From Pseudorhodoferax sp. Leaf274 (GTDB taxonomy: Bacteria > Pseudomonadota > Gammaproteobacteria > Burkholderiales > Burkholderiaceae_C), in assembly GCF_001422445.1 (NCBI RefSeq), contig NZ_LMNA01000023.1, positions 260,362 to 324,361 of the forward strand: a DNA stretch of 64,000 bases. Direction: 5' to 3'. The translations under genes were made by a program, and so were the position numbers. Below the pieces are notes generated by a model. That model was not told the origin of the DNA. It did no database searches and worked only from the letters and a program-made list of their open reading frames with translations. Of the stretch, positions 45,572 to 53,985 are shown piece after piece; the stretch's first letter is position 1; the number at the start of each line of letters is the position of its first letter.

Positions 45572-46801
45572 ATGCCAGATTCCCACGCCATCACACCCGC
45601 GCTGCGGCGCTCCATCCTGCTGCTGTCGCTGTCCAACTTCTCCAGCATGTCGGTGCAGCGCATCTGCGACGCCATGCTGCCCGCGCTGGCGCAGGAGTTC
45701 TCGGTCTCGCTGGCGCAGGCCGCGCAGGTGGTCTCGTTCTTCGCGATCGCCTACGGCGTGGCATTGCTGTTCTACGGACCGCTGGGCGACCGCTTCGGCA
45801 AGTTCAAGCTGATCTCGCTGTGCACGCTGGCCTGCAGCGTCGGCAGCGTGGTCTCGGCGTTGGCGCCGGACCTGGCCATGCTGGTGCTGGGGCGCGTGCT
45901 GGTGGCCGTGGCGGCCGCGGCCATGATCCCGATGGCGCTGGCCTGGGTCGGCGATGCGGTCAGCTATGAGAAGCGCCAGGAAACGCTGGCGCTGCTGGGC
46001 CTGGGTTCCACGCTGGGGCTGGTCAGCGGCCAGCTGCTGGGCGGCCTGTTCACCGACTGGTTCGGCTGGCGCTGGGCCTTCTGGTTCCTGACCGCCCTGT
46101 TCGGCGTGGTCGGCGCGCTGCAGTGGCGCGACTGGCGGCAGCAGCGCCTGCGGCCGCACCACATGGCGGGCCTGGCGGGTGCGCCTGCCACGCGCCAGCC
46201 CTTCGGCGCGCAGCTGCTCGTCATCCTGCGGCGCCCGCACGCCCGCGCCGTGCTGCTGACCTCGGTGGCCCAGGGCGCGCTGGCCTTCGGCGTCATGGCC
46301 ATCTGGGCCTCGCACCTGCACGCCCGGCTGGGCATGTCGCTGGCTGCTTCCGGTGCCAGCGTGGCGCTGGCCGGGGTTGGCGGCGTGCTCTACATGGTCG
46401 GCGCGCGGCGGCTGATCCCCTGGCTGGGCGAGCGCGGCCTGGTGCTGACGGGCGCCGCCGCGCTGTCCATCGGCGCATGCGGGCTGGCCTTCACCCCTTA
46501 TGCCGGGCTGGCGCCGCTGGCCAGCCTGGTCGCAGGCTTCGGCCTGTTCATGATGCAGAACACGCTGCAGACCAACGCCACGCAGATGGCGCCCGAGGCG
46601 CGCGGCATGGGCGTGGCCATGTTCTCCACCTCGCTGTTCATCGGGCAATCGGTGGGCGTGGTGCTGGCGGCCAGCCTGGTCGGGCGCTGGGGCTCGACGG
46701 CGGTGGTGGCGGGCGCGGGCGTGGCGGTGCTGGGCATGGCGCTGTTCTTCGCGCGGGCGCTGCGCCGGCGCGATGCGGCGGCTGCGGCAGCCCAGGCCTG
46801 A
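45572..46801 (+). CDS. MFS transporter (drug/proton antiporter type)
   Basis: Inner-membrane major-facilitator protein of 409 residues with 12 predicted spans. The motif A loop between spans 2 and 3 reads YGPLGDRFGKFKL, and LGRVLVAVAAAAMIPMALAWVGDA is the span 4-5 area. ATG 45572 is preferred to a GTG at 45551. A TAAAAT hexamer overlapping the kinase stop at 45521-45526 may be its -10. Substrate unknown; resembles Bcr/CflA/AraJ-like exporters. Confidence 0.88.
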   Translation: MPDSHAITPALRRSILLLSLSNFSSMSVQRICDAMLPALAQEFSVSLAQAAQVVSFFAIAYGVALLFYGPLGDRFGKFKLISLCTLACSVGSVVSALAPDLAMLVLGRVLVAVAAAAMIPMALAWVGDAVSYEKRQETLALLGLGSTLGLVSGQLLGGLFTDWFGWRWAFWFLTALFGVVGALQWRDWRQQRLRPHHMAGLAGAPATRQPFGAQLLVILRRPHARAVLLTSVAQGALAFGVMAIWASHLHARLGMSLAASGASVALAGVGGVLYMVGARRLIPWLGERGLVLTGAAALSIGACGLAFTPYAGLAPLASLVAGFGLFMMQNTLQTNATQMAPEARGMGVAMFSTSLFIGQSVGVVLAASLVGRWGSTAVVAGAGVAVLGMALFFARALRRRDAAAAAAQA

Positions 46802-46811
46802 CGGACGCACC

Positions 46812-47132
46812 ATGGCTCAGACCGATTCCCCCTGCCAATCCTGCGGCGCCTGCTGCGCCAACTTCCGCGTCGACTTCTCGGTCTACGAGCTGCAGAGCGA
46901 AGGCGGCACCGTGCCCGATGGCCTGGCCGTGGAGGTCAACGGCAACACCGCGCGCATGCGCGGCACCGACCACGTGCCGATCCGCTGCGCCGCGCTGACC
47001 GGCAAGCTGGGGCAGAACGTGGGCTGCGGCATCTACGAATGGCGGCCCTCGCCCTGCCGCGAGTTCGAGGCCGGCAGCGATGCCTGCGACCGGGCCCGCG
47101 CGCGCCACGGCATGGCGCCGCTGGATTCCTGA
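46812..47132 (+). CDS. YkgJ-family cysteine cluster protein
   Basis: Small protein of 106 residues with the CxxCGACC metal-cluster motif near the N-terminus (PCQSCGACCANF), followed by IRCAAL, VGCGIYEWRPSPCREF and a final DACDRARARHG. Proteins of this family probably bind iron-sulfur clusters or zinc; the function is unknown. Starts 10 bases after the MFS gene. Confidence 0.88.
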   Translation: MAQTDSPCQSCGACCANFRVDFSVYELQSEGGTVPDGLAVEVNGNTARMRGTDHVPIRCAALTGKLGQNVGCGIYEWRPSPCREFEAGSDACDRARARHGMAPLDS

Positions 47133-47160
47133 CCAGCCGCGCGCCCGCAGCCGCGTGCAA

Positions 47161-47904
47161 CTACGCGCGCGCCAGCAGACGCGCAATGGCCTCGGGCAGT
47201 CCTGCGTTGGGCTTGACCGGCGGCGGCGCGAAGCTGCCGCGCGTGGCCTTGCCTGGCGCCAGCGCCACCAGAGATTCGGCATGCCGCACGGCGCTGGACA
47301 CGCCATCGACCACCGGCACCGGCAGCTGCCCGCGCAGGCTGCGCGCCAGCCCTGCCAGCGGCGCACCGGCCAGCACGATCACGTCGGCGCCGTCCTCGGC
47401 CACCGCCCGCTCGCACAGCGCCTGCAGTGCCTGTCCATGGTCTGTCTGCACACTGCCGATGCCGGCCAGCGGCTGGTCCAGCGCGCGGATGCTGGCGAGC
47501 CGGCCGATCAGGCCATTGGCCTCGACGACCTCGCGGTACCAGGCGCTGATGCGCTGCGAGATCGCGACGATGGAAAAGCGCTGGCCCAGCAGGCAGGCGC
47601 TGGCCAGCGCCGATTCGGTCAGGCCCAGCACGGGCATGGGCAGCACCTCGCGCAGGCCCGCCAGGCCAGGGTCGCCGAACGCGGCGACGATCACCGCGTC
47701 GTGGCCGGGTGCGTGCTCGGCCGCGACCTGGGACGTGGCGTAGGCGCCGATCAGCGCCTCGAAGCGCGTCTCGATGTAGGCCACGCCGAAGGGCGCCGTC
47801 TGCATGCTCAGGGACGTGGTGGCAGAGGCACTGCGGCGCGCCTCGGCCTCGATCAGCGCCGTGACGCTGGTGGAAATGTTGGGGTTGATGATCAGCAGCT
47901 GCAT
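47161..47904 (-). CDS. Asp/Glu/hydantoin-racemase-fold protein lacking both catalytic cysteines
   Basis: Protein of 247 residues, last gene of the binding-protein/hydantoinase operon. It begins MQLLIINPNISTSVTALIEA, the hallmark of hydantoin racemases. The first active-site segment reads VIVAAFGDPGLAGL, with Ala where racemases have Cys in ACFxDPGL; the second reads VIVLAGAPLAGLA, where GCAGMA is expected. Two-Cys racemisation therefore seems impossible. It may bind or isomerise the pathway intermediate differently. Starts 4 bases after the hydrolase stop. Confidence 0.8.
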   Translation of the reverse strand: MQLLIINPNISTSVTALIEAEARRSASATTSLSMQTAPFGVAYIETRFEALIGAYATSQVAAEHAPGHDAVIVAAFGDPGLAGLREVLPMPVLGLTESALASACLLGQRFSIVAISQRISAWYREVVEANGLIGRLASIRALDQPLAGIGSVQTDHGQALQALCERAVAEDGADVIVLAGAPLAGLARSLRGQLPVPVVDGVSSAVRHAESLVALAPGKATRGSFAPPPVKPNAGLPEAIARLLARA

Positions 47905-47908
47905 GGCG

Positions 47909-49327
47909 TCAGGCCGGGCGGCGTTGGGGCAGCAGGGATGGCTTGCCGCATGCGAGCAGGCGGCCCTGGCCGGGCCGTGCATGGAACTGCCCGTCCCACA
48001 CCACCTCGCCCCGGCAGAGCGTGATGCCAGGCCAGGCCTTGAGCCGCATGCCCTCGTAGGGCGTGTAGTCCACCTCGTGGTGCAGCTGTTCGTTGCGCAG
48101 CACGAACTCGCGTTCGTCCCAGATCACAAGGTCGGCGTCCGCGCCGATCGCGATCGTGCCCTTGCGCGGGTGCAGGCCGTAGGCCTTGGCCGGGCCCGTG
48201 GCCGTGAGTTCGACGAAGCGGTGCGGCGTCATGCGGCCGGCCAGCACGCCTTCGGACCACAGCAGCGCCATGCGCGTCTCCAGGCCCGGGATGCCGTTGG
48301 GGATGTGGCGGAACGACACCTCCTCGCCGTTCGGCTTCTTGCCCTCGGGCGCGTCGAACTTGAAGGGCGCGTGGTCGGACGAGAACACCGTGAACAGCCC
48401 GTCGTTGAGCCCATCCCAGATCACCTGCTGGTTCGCGCGGTCGCGCGGCGGCGGGCTGCAGACGCACTTGGCGCCCTTGTAGCTGTCGTCGATGCCCAGG
48501 TCCTCGGCCGTCAGGAACAGGTACTGTGGGCAGGTCTCGGCGAAGATGTTCAGGCCATGCGCGCGCGCCCAACGGATCTGCTCCACGGCCTCGCGGCCCG
48601 ACACGTGCACGATCAGGATGGGCACGTCCACGAGTTCGGCCAGCGCGATCGCGCGGTGCGTGGCCTCGCGCTCCACGAGCATGGGCCGCGCATGCGCATG
48701 GAAGCGTGGCGCCGTACGGCCCGCAGCCTCCAGCCGGCGCGTGAGCCACTCGATGCAGTCGGCGTTCTCGGCGTGCACCATGGCCAGCGCGCCGTGCTGG
48801 CGGGCCACGTCCAGCACGTCCAGGATCTGGCCGTCGTCCAGCTTCATGTCGTCGTAGGTCATGTAGATCTTGAACGAGGTGAAGCCTTCCTGGATGAGCG
48901 CCGGCAGCTCCTCCTGCAGCACCGTGGGCGTGGGGTCGCTCACGATCAGGTGGAAGGCGTAGTCGATGTGCGCCTTGCCTGCCGCGCGCGCGCGGTAGTC
49001 CTCCACCGCCGCGCGCAGCGACTGGCCCTTCTGCTGCGCGGCGAACGGGATCACCGTGGTGGTGCCGCCGCAGGCGGCCGAGCGCGTGCCCGTGTCGAAG
49101 TCGTCGGCGTTGCGCGTGGGCGGCGGCATCGGCTGGTCGAGGTGGCAGTGCGCGTCCACGCCGCCGGGCGTCACGGTGCGGCCTGCGGCATCGATCTCCT
49201 GCTTGCCAGCGGGCAGGCCCAGGCCCAGCTGGGCGATGCGGCCGCCGCGGATGCCGATGTCGCAGTCGAAGCTGTCGGAGGCGGTCACGGCCCGCGCGTT
49301 GCGGATCACAAGGTCGAAGTCGGACAT
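47909..49327 (-). CDS. Dihydropyrimidinase/hydantoinase-type cyclic amidohydrolase
   Basis: Zinc amidohydrolase of 472 residues. Metal ligands are in place: DAHCHLDQP, the carboxylated Lys in SFKIYMTYDD, His in MVHAEN and VHVSGREA, and Asp in FSSDHAPFKF. N-terminal MSDFDLVIRNARAVTA is typical. It opens cyclic ureides or amides such as dihydropyrimidines and hydantoins. ATG 49327 suits the family; an ATG at 49360 that overlaps the upstream stop as TGATG would add 11 residues. Member of the GntR-regulated island. Confidence 0.9.
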   Translation of the reverse strand: MSDFDLVIRNARAVTASDSFDCDIGIRGGRIAQLGLGLPAGKQEIDAAGRTVTPGGVDAHCHLDQPMPPPTRNADDFDTGTRSAACGGTTTVIPFAAQQKGQSLRAAVEDYRARAAGKAHIDYAFHLIVSDPTPTVLQEELPALIQEGFTSFKIYMTYDDMKLDDGQILDVLDVARQHGALAMVHAENADCIEWLTRRLEAAGRTAPRFHAHARPMLVEREATHRAIALAELVDVPILIVHVSGREAVEQIRWARAHGLNIFAETCPQYLFLTAEDLGIDDSYKGAKCVCSPPPRDRANQQVIWDGLNDGLFTVFSSDHAPFKFDAPEGKKPNGEEVSFRHIPNGIPGLETRMALLWSEGVLAGRMTPHRFVELTATGPAKAYGLHPRKGTIAIGADADLVIWDEREFVLRNEQLHHEVDYTPYEGMRLKAWPGITLCRGEVVWDGQFHARPGQGRLLACGKPSLLPQRRPA

Positions 49328-49359
49328 GGGTGGTGTTGTGGTGGAAATGGGGGGAGGCA

Positions 49360-50166
49360 TCAGGCCGCCATCCAGCCGCCGTCGACCATGAGTTGGGCGC
49401 CGGTGGTGAAGGTCGATTCGCGGCTGGACAGGAACAGCACGGCCTGCGCCACGTCGTCGGGCCGGCCCAGGCGCGGCCAGGGCGTGCGGCGTGTCGCGCG
49501 GTCCATCACGGCCGCATCCAGCGCACGGCCGCCCTGGCCGGTCTGGATCTTGCCGGGCGCCACCGCGTTGCAGACGATCTGCTGCGCGGCGTAGTCGGTG
49601 GCCACCTGGCGCGTGAGGTAGCCGATGCCGGCCTTGCTCACGCCATAGGCCAGGTCCTCGGGCGCGGCGATCATGCCGTGCTGCGAGGCCAGGTTCACGA
49701 TGCGGCCGCGCACCTCGTCAACGGCCGCCTGGCGCAGCATCTGGCGCACGGCGGCGCGGCAGCAGCGGTAGACGCCCGACAGGTTCACGTCGAGCACGCG
49801 CTGCCAGTCGGCTTCTTCCAGGTCGAGCAGCGGCCGCGCGTGCCGGATGCAGGCGTTGTTGACCAGCACGTCGAGCCGGCCGAAGCGGGCCACGGTCTCG
49901 TCGACCAGCGCATCGACCTGCGCCGTGCTGGCCACGTCGGTGGCGACGAAGCAGGCCCGGCCTCCGGCGGCTTCGATGGCGGCCACGGTCGGCGGCCCGC
50001 CTTCGATGGCGTCGGTCGTCACGTCGGCCACGACCACGGCAGCGCCGTGCGCGGCCAGCAGGCGCGCGATGGCGCGGCCGATGCCCGAGGCGGCGCCGGT
50101 GACGATGCAGACCTGGCCGGCCATGCGGGCCGCGGCGGCGGGCTGGAGGGCGTAGGCGTCAGGCAT
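49360..50166 (-). CDS. Short-chain dehydrogenase/reductase
   Basis: Classical SDR of 268 residues. Cofactor motif VTGAASGIGRAIA (about residues 23-35), acidic VVVADV favouring NAD(H), NNA segment, catalytic Ser in NLASQHG and YGVSK, C-terminal GAQLMVDGGWMA. It overlaps the epimerase gene by 8 bases and is followed closely by the hydantoinase-like gene. It probably oxidises a hydroxyl intermediate in the same pathway. Confidence 0.9.
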   Translation of the reverse strand: MPDAYALQPAAAARMAGQVCIVTGAASGIGRAIARLLAAHGAAVVVADVTTDAIEGGPPTVAAIEAAGGRACFVATDVASTAQVDALVDETVARFGRLDVLVNNACIRHARPLLDLEEADWQRVLDVNLSGVYRCCRAAVRQMLRQAAVDEVRGRIVNLASQHGMIAAPEDLAYGVSKAGIGYLTRQVATDYAAQQIVCNAVAPGKIQTGQGGRALDAAVMDRATRRTPWPRLGRPDDVAQAVLFLSSRESTFTTGAQLMVDGGWMAA

Positions 50167-51160
50167 GGGCGGGGGCGGGGGCGGGTTGGGCGGCGCCGTG
50201 CTGTTGCCGCCATGCCAGGAAGTCCTCGGCCGCGGCGCGCAGGTCGTAGCGCGGCACGAAGCCGGTGTCGGCGCGCAGGTGCGCGATGTCCATGGGCGCG
50301 CGGTCGTAAGGCGCGTAGTAGTCGATGTCGGCCGTGTCAGCCGCGATCTGCCAGGACCAGCCCGGGTGCGCGGCAGCCACGGCGGCGCACCAGTCCGACA
50401 TGCGGCCCATGAAGCCTGCGGCGACGTTGTAGACGGGGCGCGGCAGCTGCGGGCGGTCCAGCAGGGCCTGCAAGCCAGCAGCGGCGTCGCGCACGTAGAG
50501 CCAGTCGCGCGTGCTCTCGCGCGGCAGCCGCACGGCCTCGCCGCGCTCGGCGCGCAGCAGCACCTGCAGCGGCGCGCTGAGCGTGTCGCGCACGCCGGTG
50601 TCGGCCTCCCAGGGGCCGAAGCAGGTGCCCAGGCGGCCGACCACGAGGTCCAGGCCGTGCAGGGCGGCGATCCGCAGTGCCGCGGCTTCGGCGGCCTGCT
50701 TGGAAATGCCGTACAGGCCTTCGGGCCGCAGCGGCGTGCTGTCCTCGTGCAGCGCCTGCGCGTCGATGCCGCTGGCGCCGTAGACCGACCCCGAGCTGGC
50801 GTGCACGATGCGCCGTACACCCGTGGCTGCGGTGGCCGTCAGCGCCGCCACCACGCCGCCCAGGTTGACCTCGAAGATCGCGCCGGGCGTGGTGCGCTCG
50901 CGCCGCGCATCGGCCGTGATCGCGGCCAGCGTGACCAGGCGCTGCGGCCGGTGGGCGCGCATGGCGGCCTCCAGGGCCGATGTGTCGCGTACGTCGCCCT
51001 GCACCAGGCTGAAGCGGCCGGGCAGCGCGGCAAAGGCCCGCGCCGCGGCCGGCGGCAGCGGCGCACGGTCGAAGCCGACCACGGCCTCGCCAGCGTGTAG
51101 CAGGCGCTCGGCCAGCGCCAGGCCGACGAAGCCGCAGGCGCCTGTGATGAAGATGGGCAT
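50159..51160 (-). CDS. NAD-dependent epimerase/dehydratase family protein
   Basis: Extended SDR of 333 residues. N-terminal MPIFITGACGFVGLALAERLL holds the GxxGxxG motif; VHASSGSVYGASG and YGISKQAAE supply Ser and the Tyr/Lys pair. Similar genes in Burkholderiales accompany sugar-acid or polyol catabolism, so a sugar-like moiety on the substrate is conceivable. It starts on the ATPase stop (TGATG), implying coupled translation. Confidence 0.88.
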   Translation of the reverse strand: MPIFITGACGFVGLALAERLLHAGEAVVGFDRAPLPPAAARAFAALPGRFSLVQGDVRDTSALEAAMRAHRPQRLVTLAAITADARRERTTPGAIFEVNLGGVVAALTATAATGVRRIVHASSGSVYGASGIDAQALHEDSTPLRPEGLYGISKQAAEAAALRIAALHGLDLVVGRLGTCFGPWEADTGVRDTLSAPLQVLLRAERGEAVRLPRESTRDWLYVRDAAAGLQALLDRPQLPRPVYNVAAGFMGRMSDWCAAVAAAHPGWSWQIAADTADIDYYAPYDRAPMDIAHLRADTGFVPRYDLRAAAEDFLAWRQQHGAAQPAPAPAHA

Positions 51161-51939
51161 CAGGCAGCCACCGCGGCCGGTGCAACGGGCTCTGGCCGCA
51201 GCAGCTGCAGGATGCGGCGCTTGGTGTCGTTGAACTGCGGGCTGGTGGAATCGCGCGGGCGCGGCAGGTCGATGGTCAGCATCTCGCGGATGCGGCCCGG
51301 CCGCGCCGACATCACGGCCACGTGCGTGCCCAGCGCCAGCGATTCGTCGATGCCGTGCGTCACGAACACGATGGTGCTCTGGCTGTCGCGCCAGATGCGG
51401 ACCAGCTCGGCATGCATCTCCATCTTGGTCTGCTCGTCCAGCGCGCCGAAGGGCTCGTCCATGAGGATCACCTCCGGGTTCATGAGCAGCGCACGCGCGA
51501 TGCCCACGCGCTGGTTCATGCCGCCCGAGAGTTCGCTCGGAAAATGGTTCTCGAAGCCCTTCAGGTTCACCATCTCGATGAAATGCTGGGCCTTCTTGCG
51601 GCGGATGTCCTTGCCCACGCCCTGCATGGTCAGGTGGAAGGCCACGTTCTCCCAGACCGTGAGCCAGGGCATCAGCGTGGGCTGCTGGAACACCACGCCG
51701 CGGTCCGCCCCCGGTGCGGTGACCGGCTGGCCGCCCACGCGCACGCTGCCGCTGGAGGGCCTGTCGAAGCCCGCGATCAGGTTCAGCAGCGTGGACTTGC
51801 CGCAGCCGCTGGGGCCCAGCAGGCACAAGAACTCGTTGCGCGCCACGTGCACGCTGACATCGTCCAGCGCTTTCACGGCGTTGCCACGCTTGGGGTCGTC
51901 GAACAGACGGGTGACGTGGTCGATCTCGATCAAACTCAT
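51160..51939 (-). CDS. Nitrate/sulfonate/taurine-type ABC transporter ATP-binding protein
   Basis: ATPase of an NMT1/TauA-type importer, 259 residues. Walker A GPSGCGKS at residues 42-49, Q-loop FQQPTLMPW, signature SGGMNQR, Walker B VILMDEPFGALD and H-loop VFVTHGIDE. One base separates it from the permease stop. Family substrates include sulfonates, nitrate, hydroxymethylpyrimidine and aromatic acids. Confidence 0.93.
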   Translation of the reverse strand: MSLIEIDHVTRLFDDPKRGNAVKALDDVSVHVARNEFLCLLGPSGCGKSTLLNLIAGFDRPSSGSVRVGGQPVTAPGADRGVVFQQPTLMPWLTVWENVAFHLTMQGVGKDIRRKKAQHFIEMVNLKGFENHFPSELSGGMNQRVGIARALLMNPEVILMDEPFGALDEQTKMEMHAELVRIWRDSQSTIVFVTHGIDESLALGTHVAVMSARPGRIREMLTIDLPRPRDSTSPQFNDTKRRILQLLRPEPVAPAAVAA

Positions 51940-51940
51940 T

Positions 51941-52765
51941 TCATACTTCCTTTGCCTGCAGGGTGGAGCCGCGCTGCCACCGGAGAACGCGGCCGGCCAG
52001 CAGCTTGATCGCCAGGTCGCTCAGGAAGCCCAGCAGGCCGATGCTGACCATGGCCGCGATCACGATGTCGTAGCGCAGGAAGTAGTACGAATCCCAGAGC
52101 ACATAGCCCACGCCGCTCTTGACGGCCACCATCTCGGCCGTGACGGTCAGCATCCAGGCCGAGCCGATGGCGATGCGCAGGCCCGAGAAGATGCTGGGCA
52201 GCGCGGCCGGGAACACGATGTGGCGCAGCAGCTTGCCGGGCGTGCCGCCGGCCATGGCGCCGGCGCGCAGCAGGTTGCGGTCGCAGGTCTTCACGCCGTG
52301 GATGGTGGACAGCAGCACCGGGAAGAACGAGCCCAGGAACACCAGGAAGATGGCCGGCTTGTTGGCGATGCCGAACCAGATGATGGCCAGCGGAATCCAC
52401 GACACGGGCGGCACCGGCCGCAGGATCTGCAGCACCGGTTCGATCAGCCGCTCGACCGTGCGCGACCAGCCGATGGCCATGCCGATGCCCACGCCCAGCA
52501 GCGTGGAGATGGCGAAGCCGGCAAACACGCGCGAGGCACTGGCGGCCACGTCCTGGATCCATTTGCCGCTGTAGGTCTGGGTGTTTCCGTCCGTCGCGAA
52601 GACCCAGTCCGCCCAGGCCAGCAACACCTGCGAGGGGGCCGGCAGCAGCGCGGGCGGCAGCACGCCGGAGCGCGAGAAGATCTCCCAGCCGATCAGCAGC
52701 GCGACCGGGACGATCGCGCGCTCGATGCGCCGGTACAGGGAGAGCAAGGCGGAGGCTTGGGTCAC
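51941..52765 (-). CDS. Nitrate/sulfonate/taurine-type ABC transporter permease
   Basis: Inner-membrane permease of 274 residues with about six spans. RPVPPVSWIPLAIIWFGIANKPAIFLVFLGSFFP and the EAA-like loop AGAMAGGTPGKLLRHIVFPAALPSIFSGLRIA are characteristic of SsuC/TauC proteins. It lies 10 bases after the binding-protein gene. Part of the importer that opens the island's largest operon. Confidence 0.92.
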   Translation of the reverse strand: MTQASALLSLYRRIERAIVPVALLIGWEIFSRSGVLPPALLPAPSQVLLAWADWVFATDGNTQTYSGKWIQDVAASASRVFAGFAISTLLGVGIGMAIGWSRTVERLIEPVLQILRPVPPVSWIPLAIIWFGIANKPAIFLVFLGSFFPVLLSTIHGVKTCDRNLLRAGAMAGGTPGKLLRHIVFPAALPSIFSGLRIAIGSAWMLTVTAEMVAVKSGVGYVLWDSYYFLRYDIVIAAMVSIGLLGFLSDLAIKLLAGRVLRWQRGSTLQAKEV

Positions 52766-52775
52766 GCGAACGTCC

Positions 52776-53771
52776 TCAGTAGCCCAGCGCCGACTTCGGC
52801 TGGCCCGTGGCCGCTTCCAGGAAGCGGTAGTCCATGTTCTTCTCCACGGCCGCGCTCACGTCGCTGTTGATGTACTTCAGGTCGCGCATCATCTGCGCGA
52901 TGGCCACGGCCGAGGCGCGGTGCATGGCGTGGTCGGGGTACAGGTTGGCCACGGCGCCGGTGGCGATGGCCTTGTCCAGGCCGGTCACCTTCTGGATGGT
53001 GTCGATGAACAGCGCCTTGTCGGCGGCCATGATGCCGTTGACCTTGACGATGGCGCGCACCGTTTCCTCCACGCCCTTGGCGCGGCCGGCGATCACGTCC
53101 GAGCGCGTCACGATCAGGTTGGTCAGCTTGCCGGCGGCCTGGTCGTACGGGAAGGTGAAGAACTTGGCGGCCTTCACCTCGCGGATCTGGGTGGCGAAGG
53201 GGTCGACCGAGCAGATCAGCTCGACCTCGCCGCGGCGCAGCGCCTGCACGTGGTCGGACGGGTTCGGGATGTTGATGAACTGCACATCCTTGTTGATGTC
53301 GATGCCCTGCTTGGCGAATGCGCCGCGCATGTGGATGTCCTGCGCATTGCCGCGCGAGGCCGCCACGCGGAAGGGCTTGCCCTGGGCCTTGTAGTCGGCA
53401 ATCAGCTTCTTGAGGCCGGCCCAGTCGTTCTCGGCCAGCGGCAGGTCGTTGCCCACGAGGATCTGCGAGCCGCCGTTGATCTGGCCCGAGATCGCGACCA
53501 CGTCGAAGCCCTTGTCGAGCGCGGTGGCGTAGTGCAGGTAGGTGACCTGGGCCACGTCGATGCTCTTGGAGAGCAGGGCCGTCAGCACGTCGTTGCCGGT
53601 GTTGAACGCGATGGCCTCAAGCTTGACGTTGCTGGCGTTGGCCGGCGTCAGCGCCAGCGGCGTGCAATGCGCGCACTTGGCGTAGCCGAGCTTGATGGCG
53701 TCCTGGGCCTGGCCTGCCAGCGGCAGGACAGCGGCCGCGGCGAGGGCGAGGCGGGCGAGAAGTTTGAACAT
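52776..53771 (-). CDS. NMT1/TauA-type ABC substrate-binding protein with a CAHC motif
   Basis: Periplasmic receptor of 331 residues, first gene of the seven-gene operon. Signal peptide to about residue 22 (AAVLPLAGQAQ). Just inside the mature protein is GYAKCAHCTPLALTP: two Cys spaced CxxC with a His, at the place where the ligand pocket of this fold begins. AGGGAG precedes the ATG. Two GntR-type sites lie 71-82 and 176-187 bases upstream. Ligand unknown. Confidence 0.9.
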   Translation of the reverse strand: MFKLLARLALAAAAVLPLAGQAQDAIKLGYAKCAHCTPLALTPANASNVKLEAIAFNTGNDVLTALLSKSIDVAQVTYLHYATALDKGFDVVAISGQINGGSQILVGNDLPLAENDWAGLKKLIADYKAQGKPFRVAASRGNAQDIHMRGAFAKQGIDINKDVQFINIPNPSDHVQALRRGEVELICSVDPFATQIREVKAAKFFTFPYDQAAGKLTNLIVTRSDVIAGRAKGVEETVRAIVKVNGIMAADKALFIDTIQKVTGLDKAIATGAVANLYPDHAMHRASAVAIAQMMRDLKYINSDVSAAVEKNMDYRFLEAATGQPKSALGY

Positions 53772-53841
53772 GGAGCTCCCTGGAGGTTGGCCGGGCCCGC
53801 GGGCGCGGGACCTGCTGCCATCGAGCAAGGGACATGCCAAG

Positions 53842-53853
53842 TTTGTATCCAAT
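53842..53853. promoter_or_regulatory. GntR-type operator TTTGTATCCAAT (site A)
   Basis: Lies 71 bases before the binding-protein gene at 53771. Six bases beyond TTTGTATCCAATC stands GTGTTTGTCGCCA, the second half of a block shared with sites C and D in the same register. The half-site TTG-N4-CAA symmetry is typical of GntR-family operators. Confidence 0.7.
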
Positions 53854-53946
53854 CCAATAAGTGTTTGTCGCCAAACAGATTCATTGGAGAAATCGCCCAT
53901 TGGCAGGCAGCGCGTGGCACAGGGACGGATCCACGCCATGCGCCAC

Positions 53947-53958
53947 ATTGGATACAAA
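53947..53958. promoter_or_regulatory. GntR-type operator, inverted copy ATTGGATACAAA (site B)
   Basis: Exact reverse complement of site A's 12-mer, 105 bases away, which is ten helical turns. The pair would allow looping across the promoter of the seven-gene operon. It also lies 28 bases before the end of the convergent-reading amidohydrolase gene's stop at 53986. Confidence 0.7.
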
Positions 53959-53985
53959 GTGCCCGGCCTTGGTGCGCGTCGGCCT

